From a virus: a stretch of 21,715 nucleotides of DNA. The translations under genes were made by a program, and so were the position numbers. The first letter of the stretch is position 1. Each line of letters starts with the position of its first letter. This document shows positions 16,693 to 21,715 of this stretch, piece by piece. Under the pieces are notes generated by a model. That model worked only from the letters and a program-made list of their open reading frames with translations, did not search any database and was not told where the DNA came from. Where the stretch lies: IMG/VR virus record IMGVR_UViG_3300042691_012247, positions 1-21,715 of that record; one strand, written 5' to 3'.

Positions 16693-17016
16693 TTAGTTAT
16701 TTGCAAGGTTGCCAAGTAGTGATGCGTCAGAAAGTTTAATTCCTGATGCCTCTTCGACAATCTTGTATACTGTAGGAAGATCTAGGTTTTCTTCTAGGGC
16801 TTCCTTGTCTTCTGCCAATTCTGGCTTGTATTGCTTCATTGCGATTAATACACATTCCATGAGAAGATCCATGGACTTTTCGTTATCTTCTGCGACCTTT
16901 GCAATATCTTCAAACTTCTTCATGAATGGACGAAGTAGAGAAATCTTGAGTGGTCGTACTTTGATCTTTGTACCATCAATAAGTGTTACTGTTTTTTCTT
17001 CAGTGGCCGTTGCCAT
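16693..17016 (-). CDS. Short tail assembly chaperone (G-like)
   Basis: This 107-residue protein is encoded just before the tape measure gene, the position of the lambda gpG-type chaperone that coats the tape measure during tail assembly. Nearly its whole length aligns with the N-terminal domain of the next gene upstream: shared PLKI-x-x-LR, KFE-x-I, LIAM-x-QY-x-P, LDLPT-(V/I)-Y and A/S-GIK. It stops after GNLANN and has no T-like extension. The gap to the tape measure is 17 nt, too short to hold one, and I see no slippery heptamer near its end. The start at 17016 has a perfect AGGAGG 5 nt upstream. It probably acts as the abundant short chaperone form. Confidence 0.75.
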   Translation of the reverse strand: MATATEEKTVTLIDGTKIKVRPLKISLLRPFMKKFEDIAKVAEDNEKSMDLLMECVLIAMKQYKPELAEDKEALEENLDLPTVYKIVEEASGIKLSDASLLGNLANN

Positions 17017-17021
17017 TTATT

Positions 17022-17027
17022 CCTCCT
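17022..17027 (-). promoter_or_regulatory. Strong Shine-Dalgarno of the short chaperone
   Basis: AGGAGG on the minus strand lies 5 nt before the ATG at 17016. It contrasts with the long chaperone gene, which has no Shine-Dalgarno, and so may help set the ratio of the two proteins. Confidence 0.8.
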
Positions 17028-17042
17028 TATAAGGTTAGATCA

Positions 17043-17051
17043 ATTATACCA
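17043..17051 (-). promoter_or_regulatory. Candidate extended -10 promoter (TGGTATAAT) of the short chaperone
   Basis: TGGTATAAT lies in the 58-nt gap between the two chaperone genes. A start site about 7 nt downstream (near 17036) would give a leader of about 20 nt carrying the AGGAGG. There is no consensus -35 box at 16-18 nt; a TTGATA lies 20 nt away, which is too far for a standard promoter. Confidence 0.45.
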
Positions 17052-17074
17052 TAAAGCAGGCTTATTTTTATCAA

Positions 17075-17752
17075 TTAATATGACTCATAGTCAAGGCCCA
17101 TACCAATTCCAAACCCTGCCTTTTCAGCATTTCTTCCCTGAAGGGCAAGTATGTCATTTCCATTACTTGTCGCTCCCTTACTAAATACCCTGGCTTTCAT
17201 ATCTTCCCAGGCGTTATTATTTCCAGAGTTTTTATCTAAATCTACACCCTGCATTGCAGCAGCAAATTTTTTATCACTATAATCAAGTTCTCTTTTTATT
17301 GTAATTGTTGCAGTTAGTTCTGGCATTGATAAAGACTTTTCTAGTTCTTCATAGTCTTTCCATATGCCTATTAAAAATGCTTCTGATTCTAGTTTTGCTA
17401 AATCTAATGTCTCCCAGGATGAACCGCTATCAACTGCTTGAGACTTTACTGTGTCCTCAGATTTTTCATTAATCTTAATTCCTGCTGCAACATCTATGAC
17501 ATCATATATTGTTGGAAGGTCTAGACTGTCTTCTAGATCATCAATAGTTTTGATTGATGGGCAATACTGCTGCATTGCAATAAGGGCGCAATGTGCTAAA
17601 ACAGATATTGACTCATCGTCAGTTTTTGCCTGTTTAATTTCTTCAAATTTTTCTAGAAATTCTCTGAGATACTTTATCTTTAAGGGTGCAGCAATAATAA
17701 CTCTATCATCTACTAATGATATTTTTTTACTTTTATAGACTTGTGTTGCCAT
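17075..17752 (-). CDS. Long tail assembly chaperone (GT-like)
   Basis: This protein has 225 residues from the ATG at 17752 (MATQVYKSKKISLVDD). A longer reading from 17782 would add ten residues encoded inside the preceding hairpin and is rejected. Residues 1 to about 95 are homologous to the short chaperone. Residues about 115-225 form a second domain with IWKDYEELEKSLSMPEL, KKFAAAMQGVDLD, AWEDMKARVF and a GFGIGMGLDYESY end, resembling the T part of G-T chaperones. In most siphoviruses this long form is made by frameshifting at the end of a short gene; here it is a self-contained gene. No Shine-Dalgarno is present; TGGTATACT ends 6 nt before the ATG, suggesting a leaderless start. Confidence 0.75.
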   Translation of the reverse strand: MATQVYKSKKISLVDDRVIIAAPLKIKYLREFLEKFEEIKQAKTDDESISVLAHCALIAMQQYCPSIKTIDDLEDSLDLPTIYDVIDVAAGIKINEKSEDTVKSQAVDSGSSWETLDLAKLESEAFLIGIWKDYEELEKSLSMPELTATITIKRELDYSDKKFAAAMQGVDLDKNSGNNNAWEDMKARVFSKGATSNGNDILALQGRNAEKAGFGIGMGLDYESY

Positions 17753-17758
17753 TATACA

Positions 17759-17767
17759 AGTATACCA
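17759..17767 (-). promoter_or_regulatory. Candidate extended -10 promoter (TGGTATACT), leaderless arrangement
   Basis: The hexamer TATACT has one mismatch from TATAAT and carries a TGG extension. The ATG at 17752 follows after 6 nt, the same distance as before the ATG at 609. The motif lies between the cUUCGg hairpin and the long chaperone, so it could restart transcription after termination. No -35 box was seen. Confidence 0.4.
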
Positions 17768-17774
17768 AACAGAA

Positions 17775-17800
17775 AGGCCCAACCCCGAAGGATTGAGCCT
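17775..17800 (-). terminator. Stem-loop with cUUCGg tetraloop after the major tail protein gene
   Basis: The transcript folds as an 11-bp stem, AGGCTCAATCC and GGGTTGGGCCT, with two G-U pairs and a loop TTCG closed by C-G, an unusually stable tetraloop. TTCTGTTT follows, which is only a weak U-tract. It starts 19 nt after the major tail protein stop. It could be a partial terminator or a 3' stabiliser for the abundant tail-tube mRNA. Confidence 0.7.
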
Positions 17801-17818
17801 CTCATATATTAAGTTGTA

Positions 17819-18475
17819 TTATGCTTCTAGGGAACGATCTACGATCTTTCCGTATGATGCATTGTCGTTTGGAAGAAGACGGAATGACACTTCAAACATT
17901 GAAGCCTCATCACGCTTTGCTGATACTGTAACATTCTCAATTGAGAGTGCACGATATGCAACATAGATTCTTTCCTTTGGCTCTAGAGAAGAACCAGAAC
18001 CTGGTCCTACTGCTACGAGTCCACGCTCTAGTGGAACGTCGCCGATATCTCCAGCAGACATCTTGAGTGTTGAAACTCCTGATGCTGTTGTTAGATCTTC
18101 GTCGTCTGCTGCAATTGCAACTAGAAGGTTCTCTAGTGTTGCTTCTGCGAAAGCAGTGTTTAGATTAACTGTCATACCTTGCTTGAATAAACGAGCAACG
18201 TCGAGAAGTTGATCTACCGCTACTTCACCGAAATCTGGCTGGAATGCGAGTTCCAAACCATTTGTTGTGTATCCTACGTTTGTGAATGCATTGTCTGCTG
18301 ACAATGTGTCCTTGTAAGATGTTGCGGATGCTGTGAATGCTGGAAGATCTGTACCTGCTTGGGTATCAGTGATCGCTCCAGTTACTGAGTCGTATCCGAT
18401 TGGACCTGCATCATGCGTAAAAAGTGCTGCTGCACCTACGATGATGTTACTACTTGAACCACGGCTGTATGCCAT
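17819..18475 (-). CDS. Major tail (tube) protein
   Basis: This protein has 218 residues from the ATG at 18475 (MAYSRGSSSNIIVG). An in-frame ATG at 18493 exists, but its first codons are the Shine-Dalgarno itself (GAGGTGAG, 18480-18487), so 18475 is chosen. The sequence is Ala/Gly/Thr/Asp-rich and alternates beta strands with one clear helix (VDQLLDVARLF, then a long acidic helix LENLLVAIAADDEDL), as in tail tube subunits. Its C-terminal strands read ASMFEVSFRLLPND. It lies after the neck genes and before the chaperones and tape measure, exactly the tube-protein slot. Its DNA looks less AT-rich than its neighbours, as for a highly expressed gene. It has its own candidate promoter and a strong hairpin after it. 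Confidence 0.82.
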   Translation of the reverse strand: MAYSRGSSSNIIVGAAALFTHDAGPIGYDSVTGAITDTQAGTDLPAFTASATSYKDTLSADNAFTNVGYTTNGLELAFQPDFGEVAVDQLLDVARLFKQGMTVNLNTAFAEATLENLLVAIAADDEDLTTASGVSTLKMSAGDIGDVPLERGLVAVGPGSGSSLEPKERIYVAYRALSIENVTVSAKRDEASMFEVSFRLLPNDNASYGKIVDRSLEA

Positions 18476-18479
18476 ATTT

Positions 18480-18487
18480 CTCACCTC
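18480..18487 (-). promoter_or_regulatory. Shine-Dalgarno deciding the major tail protein start
   Basis: GAGGTGAG on the minus strand precedes the ATG at 18475, with its core 6 nt away. It lies inside the six codons that a start at 18493 would translate, which argues for the downstream start. Confidence 0.75.
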
Positions 18488-18492
18488 TTTCA

Positions 18493-18504
18493 TTTTATTA
18501 AAAG
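18493..18504. repeat. TTTTATTAAAAG repeat, copy 1
   Basis: This 12-bp element on the plus strand recurs exactly at 18535-18546, 42 bp away. It lies between the candidate promoter and the Shine-Dalgarno of the major tail protein. It is part of a near-palindrome and may be an operator half of a pair. Confidence 0.5.
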
Positions 18505-18523
18505 GGCTTGTTTCCTCAAGTTA

Positions 18524-18532
18524 ATTATAACA
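18524..18532 (-). promoter_or_regulatory. Candidate extended -10 promoter (TGTTATAAT) of the major tail protein
   Basis: There is a perfect TATAAT with TGn extension in the 72-nt gap before the tail tube gene. The start site would be near 18517, giving a leader of about 40 nt that includes the Shine-Dalgarno. No -35 box was found at 16-18 nt. Exact repeats of TTTTATTAAAAG flank it on both sides. Confidence 0.5.
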
Positions 18533-18533
18533 C

Positions 18534-18546
18534 CTTTTATTAAAAG
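18534..18546. repeat. CTTTTATTAAAAG palindrome, copy 2
   Basis: This 13-bp perfect palindrome (6 bp each side of a central base) lies immediately upstream of the candidate -10 element, where a -35 box or activator site would be. Twelve of its bases repeat exactly at 18493-18504. Confidence 0.5.
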
Positions 18547-18547
18547 A

Positions 18548-19069
18548 CTATCCTTGGTGCCAGTCGTAATCTATAATTATCTTGTTACCCGCATAGGTTC
18601 GTGCTGTGCCAAAGTCTACTATATCTCTGGTTTCTTCTAGTTGGTATATTTTAAAGTTATGGAAGAAGCATGGTCTAGACTCTTCTGACCAAAGACCCTC
18701 ATTTGCTGCAGCCCATTCATTAATGTCTTTTGCTGAATCATCTCCATTGTCAAGAAGATCACTGACCATTTGCTGGATATGAACCATTTGCTCTGTAGGT
18801 CCCCAGCCTTTTGCTGAGTCTCCAGTAGCATAGAAATAATATAAAACCTGTTCACACTTAATGTATGGAAATGGAGTTCTTCTCATTTTAAACATTCTGT
18901 CGTATACCCCAAAGAGACCGTTGGACTGAGGAAATGTTTGTGTTAAAGAATCAATATCTGTTGGAAGTGTTGGGAAGAAATATGTTGTTCCAGAGTTAAA
19001 GCGCTCATCAACCATTGATCCAAGGTACTTGTTTATTATTGAAGGTGGGTGATGAATTGTTGCAGTCAT
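18548..19069 (-). CDS. Tail terminator / tail completion-like protein
   Basis: This 173-residue protein is encoded last among the neck genes and directly before the major tail protein, the usual position of the tail terminator that caps the tube and joins it to the head. It begins MTATIHHPPSIINKYL. It has an alpha/beta body with a Trp/Gly-containing helix region (GWGPTEQMVHIQQMVSDLL), then strands around FFHNFKIYQLEE and a C-terminal strand KIIIDYDWHQG, compatible with the small alpha/beta fold of gpU/gp17-type terminators. The TAATG overlap with the upstream gene has an AGGTG Shine-Dalgarno. The assignment rests mainly on order and size. Confidence 0.55.
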   Translation of the reverse strand: MTATIHHPPSIINKYLGSMVDERFNSGTTYFFPTLPTDIDSLTQTFPQSNGLFGVYDRMFKMRRTPFPYIKCEQVLYYFYATGDSAKGWGPTEQMVHIQQMVSDLLDNGDDSAKDINEWAAANEGLWSEESRPCFFHNFKIYQLEETRDIVDFGTARTYAGNKIIIDYDWHQG

Positions 19070-19743
19070 TATGCACCTACCCCTGCATTAGCAATCCATC
19101 TGTATCCTGTAGAAAGTCCTTTTGTTTTGCCCATCTTTTTCCCTGCTGCTATATCTTTTTTATAGACTACTGGATTTTCTAAATATTTTGCAACACCGCT
19201 TACTCTTAAGAATGCTTGTGAAAAATATTTATTAAAAAACATATCGAATACTTTTTCAAAACCACCCTCAACTTCTGTTCCTCCAGGGTTATCGACCCTA
19301 ACCTCTTTCTTGGTAAACACTGTTTCTCCATTTTCTTCAAATACTAAAGCCTGTGCGACTCTTGGTCTAATTTTTACAGGAATTCCTTCTTCCATAATTC
19401 TGGCCTTATCATAAAATGGTGTTCTAGAACCATTCTTAATTGATGTTGACTGACTAAAAGAAGATCTAAAAGAAAGGCCTAGGTTACTTGTTGTATACGA
19501 TATATCATAAAGTCTTGCACTTGGGCTACCAGTCTGGTTCCATTCATAAATATGGTGTAGCATGTCTGGATTAACTCTTGCATTTGAGTCTATAAACTCT
19601 TTCATAAGTTCTACTGTTTCTAATCCTACAACCTTTAGAAAGGCTGTTTTTCCTTTATGAACCCCTTCTAAAAATCCAACTGAGTATTGGACGATGTTGT
19701 TCATTTCTTTCTTAAACTGATTAGAATTAAATACTGCTCTCAT
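19069..19743 (-). CDS. Neck protein, HK97 gp10-like
   Basis: This 224-residue protein begins MRAVFNSNQFKKEM, with a long N-terminal helix region containing FLKVVGLETVELMKEFIDSNARVNP. The middle has FYDKARIMEEGIPVKIRPR, a loop and strand pattern similar to HK97 gp10/neck proteins in which M-E-x-G-T/I-x-x-x-x-P recurs. The C-terminal third holds a helix around EKVFDMFFNKYFSQAFLRV and a basic tail. Its position between the stopper-like gene and the terminator-like gene supports this. The start overlaps the preceding stop as ATGA, with an AGGTG Shine-Dalgarno upstream. It likely sits at the head-tail junction. Confidence 0.6.
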   Translation of the reverse strand: MRAVFNSNQFKKEMNNIVQYSVGFLEGVHKGKTAFLKVVGLETVELMKEFIDSNARVNPDMLHHIYEWNQTGSPSARLYDISYTTSNLGLSFRSSFSQSTSIKNGSRTPFYDKARIMEEGIPVKIRPRVAQALVFEENGETVFTKKEVRVDNPGGTEVEGGFEKVFDMFFNKYFSQAFLRVSGVAKYLENPVVYKKDIAAGKKMGKTKGLSTGYRWIANAGVGA

Positions 19744-20189
19744 ACATCACCTGTCTGATTTTCTGATCTTCTAATAATAATATTGTATGACTCTATGCTT
19801 CCAAACGGTCCAGTAAAAGGCTCATATGTCGCTATCTCAAACAAAGTTCCTCTTCCAGACCTTGGGCCAGAGGTCTCCATGTAAATCAGATTTCCTTCTT
19901 GGTCTCTAATATCTGTTATAAGTATATTTGTTAGAGCATTCTTACTATCAATAGAAGAAATTCTAATATCAGACTTTGCTCTTCCGATAAGAATAGAGTG
20001 CTGAGTTATATTAACATTTGGCTTAACTTCTTCTTTAAATGCTGAACCTCCAGAAGTAAAACTGCATGCAAAAATTCTGTCTAGAACCCATTGCTTTTTT
20101 ATTGCTCCGTATTGTCCTTGTTCAATTATAGGATGATAAACAGATGCTTGCATCGGAAACATGAAGTCGGGAGTCTCACAAACTGTCAT
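19740..20189 (-). CDS. Head closure / stopper-like neck protein
   Basis: This 149-residue protein is encoded second in the neck cluster. It begins MTVCETPDFMFPMQASVYHP and continues with small beta-barrel-type sequence: strands around WVLDRIFACSFT, HSILIGRAKSDI and NILITDIRDQEGN, then LFEIATYEPFTGPFGSIESYNIIIRR. Head-completion stopper proteins of SPP1 gp16 type are short beta-barrels encoded after the adaptor, which fits. It starts with a TAATG overlap with the adaptor and ends with an ATGA overlap with the gp10-like gene, so the neck proteins are probably made in matched amounts. Confidence comes from size, strand pattern and order. Confidence 0.55.
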   Translation of the reverse strand: MTVCETPDFMFPMQASVYHPIIEQGQYGAIKKQWVLDRIFACSFTSGGSAFKEEVKPNVNITQHSILIGRAKSDIRISSIDSKNALTNILITDIRDQEGNLIYMETSGPRSGRGTLFEIATYEPFTGPFGSIESYNIIIRRSENQTGDV

Positions 20190-21085
20190 TACAGTACCCC
20201 AATTGTTGTAATAGACTTAGTATACTTTGAAAGTATTTTGTCTACAAGTATATTTCCTGTTCCTTCGAAAAGACCCTTGTCAAACTGGATCCTATATTGA
20301 TCTGTGTTATAAGAAGAAATAAATCTCTTGTAATAGTCCAATTTTCCACACTCAAGATCGTGAACAAGTATTTCTGTTGCTCTAACAATATCTGATGGAA
20401 CTGATGTGTATCCACATTCGACTGTTATTCTATAGTCCCAAGTCTTTCCAAAGCCTCTATAAATAAATTGTGGGTCAAGTGAGTCAGAGGATGCTGCTGG
20501 CAAAACTAGTGGAGCAGACTCTGCACGATTAATGTTGTCTATAGACTTTTCAACAATTGCTGTTTTGTCAGATGTTACTTCATACTGTCTATCTTCTACT
20601 AACTTGTTATTTTCGTATACAGATAAAACCTTTTTTACATCATCCCAGATAGGCAAATAGTCTGACCCTGTTCCTGTAAAGTTCAAAACTTTCTTTTTAT
20701 AGTAAAATCCACCTGACACTATTGAGTCAATAATTGCTCTTGCAATTTCTTCATTTATAGCATATGCTGCAATGTCTGATGTTGTTGTTGCTTTTGTTGA
20801 TGGGTCAACGTATGGTCTAACTATCTCGTAAGTTTCATCTTGCAAAAATTGTTCATCTGATGTGCCAAGATCTTTAGTAATCTCAACTCTATATGAGGAG
20901 TCATACTTGCCTGGCAAAGAAATTTGTAACATTTCTCCAGAAGATGATTCTGAGAATGTGGATGTTGAAATTGAAAGGTCCGCCATATCCGTTATGGTAA
21001 CAGTTATGTCTGCATCTATAATTCCCGAAGGAATTACAAAATTAACAGGTATTTCTGCATATGGCGAAACTCTCAATATCTCCAT
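20189..21085 (-). CDS. Head-tail connector (adaptor) protein
   Basis: This protein has 298 residues from the ATG at 21085 (MEILRVSPYAEIPVNF). A start at 21151 is possible but would overlap 64 nt of the previous gene, and its 22 extra residues are that gene's C-terminus in another frame. Residues 1 to about 95 look like an Ig-like beta domain. Residues about 105-298 are mostly helical with TSDIAAYAINEEIARAIID, then SVPSDIVRATEILVHDLEC, YYKRFISSYNTDQYRIQFD and GNILVDKIL, the pattern of gp6/gp15-type adaptors that bind the portal. Two bases separate it from the upstream stop, with only weak Shine-Dalgarno match, so coupling is likely. Confidence 0.65.
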   Translation of the reverse strand: MEILRVSPYAEIPVNFVIPSGIIDADITVTITDMADLSISTSTFSESSSGEMLQISLPGKYDSSYRVEITKDLGTSDEQFLQDETYEIVRPYVDPSTKATTTSDIAAYAINEEIARAIIDSIVSGGFYYKKKVLNFTGTGSDYLPIWDDVKKVLSVYENNKLVEDRQYEVTSDKTAIVEKSIDNINRAESAPLVLPAASSDSLDPQFIYRGFGKTWDYRITVECGYTSVPSDIVRATEILVHDLECGKLDYYKRFISSYNTDQYRIQFDKGLFEGTGNILVDKILSKYTKSITTIGVL

Positions 21086-21087
21086 AA

Positions 21088-21543
21088 TTATCCAAAAGCC
21101 TTCTGGACTTCTTCTGGTGTGGCAAGTCGTACATGTGATCTTGTAAGCCACTTGTCTGCTTGTGCCTTTGTGACAATATTGTAACCCTTAGAAATTGAAC
21201 CAACCTCTTCCCAACGAACGCTCTTTGTTGAGTGGACTGCTACCTTTTCTGAAAGATCTACTTCTGCCTTAACCTTCTTGCTTGGGCCGTCTGCTGCCAT
21301 TGATCCAATAGCGCCTGTCTCTGTAAATCCTAGTGACTGAACTGGCTCTTCTGCTGCTGGTGCTTCTACTACTGCTTCAGCAACTGGTGCTTCTACAACT
21401 GCTTCGACTACTGGCTCTGCTGCTGGTTCAACTACTGGCTCTGCTACTGGCTCTGCTGGTGTCTCTACCACTGGGGCTTCAACATGTGCATGCTCTTCTT
21501 CATTGTTTGATGAAAACGGCTTATTATAATTGTTATTTTCCAT
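21088..21543 (-). CDS. Low-complexity Ala/Glu/Pro/Val protein with conserved-looking C-terminal domain
   Basis: This protein has 151 residues. Residues 1-20 are Asn/Glu/His-rich. Residues 21-68 are an acidic, probably disordered stretch built from units such as EPVVEAP. Residues about 96-151 form a compact domain: VAVHSTKSVRWEEVGSISKG, then YNIVTKAQADKWLTRSHVRL and a short helix TPEEVQKAFG. I do not recognise the family. Its place between the capsid gene and the adaptor suggests a head-associated role such as a decoration or head-fibre part, but this is positional. The ATG at 21543 has AAGGAGG 5 nt upstream and its own candidate promoter after the capsid-gene hairpin. Confidence 0.6.
   Translation of the reverse strand: MENNNYNKPFSSNNEEEHAHVEAPVVETPAEPVAEPVVEPAAEPVVEAVVEAPVAEAVVEAPAAEEPVQSLGFTETGAIGSMAADGPSKKVKAEVDLSEKVAVHSTKSVRWEEVGSISKGYNIVTKAQADKWLTRSHVRLATPEEVQKAFG
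21340..21483 (-). repeat. Degenerate in-frame repeats encoding Ala/Glu/Pro/Val units
   Basis: The DNA consists of imperfect copies of short units (plus-strand GCTTCTACTACTG / GGCTCTGCTACTG types), encoding residues 21-68 of the 151-residue protein. Such repeats commonly vary in number between relatives. Confidence 0.65.
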
Positions 21544-21561
21544 TGTATCCTCCTTGTTTGT

Positions 21562-21570
21562 ATTATATCA
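21562..21570 (-). promoter_or_regulatory. Candidate extended -10 promoter (TGATATAAT)
   Basis: There is a perfect TATAAT with TGn extension, lying between the capsid-gene hairpin and the 151-residue gene. The start site would be near 21555, immediately at the AAGGAGG Shine-Dalgarno. A -35 box would fall in the hairpin arm, and none is visible. Confidence 0.45.
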
Positions 21571-21582
21571 TTAAAGTATTAA

Positions 21583-21612
21583 GGGGGACAGGAGAGTGAA
21601 CTCCCGCCCCCC
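21583..21612 (-). terminator. Strong stem-loop after the probable capsid gene
   Basis: The transcript forms a 12-bp stem, GGGGGGCGGGAG with CTCCTGTCCCCC (two G-U pairs), and a loop of six bases, TTCACT. It begins 21 nt after the capsid stop. TTAATACTTTAAT follows, AT-rich but without a U-run, so termination may be partial, or the stem may protect the 3' end of the capsid mRNA. Confidence 0.75.
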
Positions 21613-21633
21613 ATTAAAGGTACTGTTTACAGA

Positions 21634-21715
21634 TTATGCATCTGCAGCAGCGTCAGCGAATGCAATTGCATCCTCTTCTTCCCACTGAATACCAAAGCGG
21701 ACGAATACTGTGTAC
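21634..21715 (-). CDS. C-terminus of probable major capsid protein (5' end outside window)
   Basis: The last 26 full codons are visible, reading YTVFVRFGIQWEEEDAIAF and ending in an Ala/Asp-rich tail before TAA at 21634-21636. The frame enters from the right edge. The call rests on three points: the position immediately before the 151-residue protein and the neck genes, the strong hairpin placed after it, and the less AT-rich DNA typical of a highly expressed gene. A basic-hydrophobic strand followed by an acidic helix is compatible with an HK97-fold C-terminus, but too little is present to be certain. Confidence 0.5.
   Translation of the reverse strand, partial: YTVFVRFGIQWEEEDAIAFADAAADA

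Noticed and set aside
16676-16760. Programmed frameshift at the end of the short chaperone
   Set aside because: No X-XXY-YYZ heptamer was found near its 3' end and there is no room for a T-like domain before the tape measure start.
16709-17032. Plus-strand frame covering the short chaperone
   Set aside because: It is an exact antisense shadow of a gene with a strong Shine-Dalgarno and a clear homologue next to it.
17753-17782. Upstream start (ATG at 17782) for the long chaperone
   Set aside because: The ten extra codons lie in the cUUCGg hairpin and its tail, and the second Met gives an N-terminus that aligns with the short chaperone.
18476-18493. Upstream start (ATG at 18493) for the major tail protein
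   Set aside because: Its codons form the GAGGTGAG Shine-Dalgarno of the downstream ATG at 18475.
21086-21151. Upstream start (ATG at 21151) for the adaptor
   Set aside because: It would overlap the previous gene by 64 nt, and its 22 residues (with Cys/Thr-rich TCTTCHTRR) do not look like the rest of the protein; ATG at 21085 follows the stop by 2 nt.
21333-21599. Leucine-rich plus-strand frame that looks like a membrane protein
   Set aside because: The Leu runs are the reverse reading of the Ala/Glu/Pro/Val repeats, and the frame crosses the hairpin and promoter region.

Overview
This window is the tail-assembly part of the late structural operon of a tailed bacteriophage or prophage. Every gene I can support lies on the minus strand, so transcription runs from right (21715) to left (1). 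The DNA is AT-rich and densely packed. There are no tRNA or rRNA genes, insertion sequences or CRISPR arrays. A long tape measure gene, a major tail protein gene and the absence of a sheath gene point to siphovirus morphology. The host cannot be fixed from the sequence. Clear Shine-Dalgarno sites, two start regions that look leaderless and Pro-Thr-rich linkers would suit an actinobacterial host, but that is inference. No integrase or host DNA is visible.

Layout in transcription order. 21634-21715 holds the C-terminus of a probable major capsid protein, followed by a strong hairpin. 18548-21543 holds a low-complexity Ala/Glu/Pro/Val protein and the neck genes: an adaptor, a stopper-like protein, a gp10-like neck protein and a tail-terminator-like protein. 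17819-18475 is the major tail protein, followed by a second hairpin with a cUUCGg loop. 16693-17752 carries two homologous tail assembly chaperone genes, a long one and a short one. 7664-16675 is a 3003-residue tape measure protein. 166-7674 holds distal tail and tail-tip genes: a Dit-like protein, a 1430-residue hub-like protein with sugar-binding-type folds, and four smaller proteins. 1-166 is the start of a small zinc-ribbon protein.

The notable points are these. (1) The tape measure carries an internal domain resembling a HipA/PI4K-like protein kinase (about residues 1040-1300). (2) The usual frameshifted G/GT chaperone pair appears to be replaced by a gene duplication, with long and short copies under different translation-start signals. 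(3) A shared TGnTATAMT motif without a -35 box sits on the coding strand in every intergenic gap longer than 20 bp, and once more at the 3' end, suggesting a family of late promoters. Two copies lie exactly 6 nt before an ATG that has no Shine-Dalgarno. (4) Hairpins follow both high-copy virion genes. (5) Most other junctions are 1-nt TAATG overlaps, indicating translational coupling.
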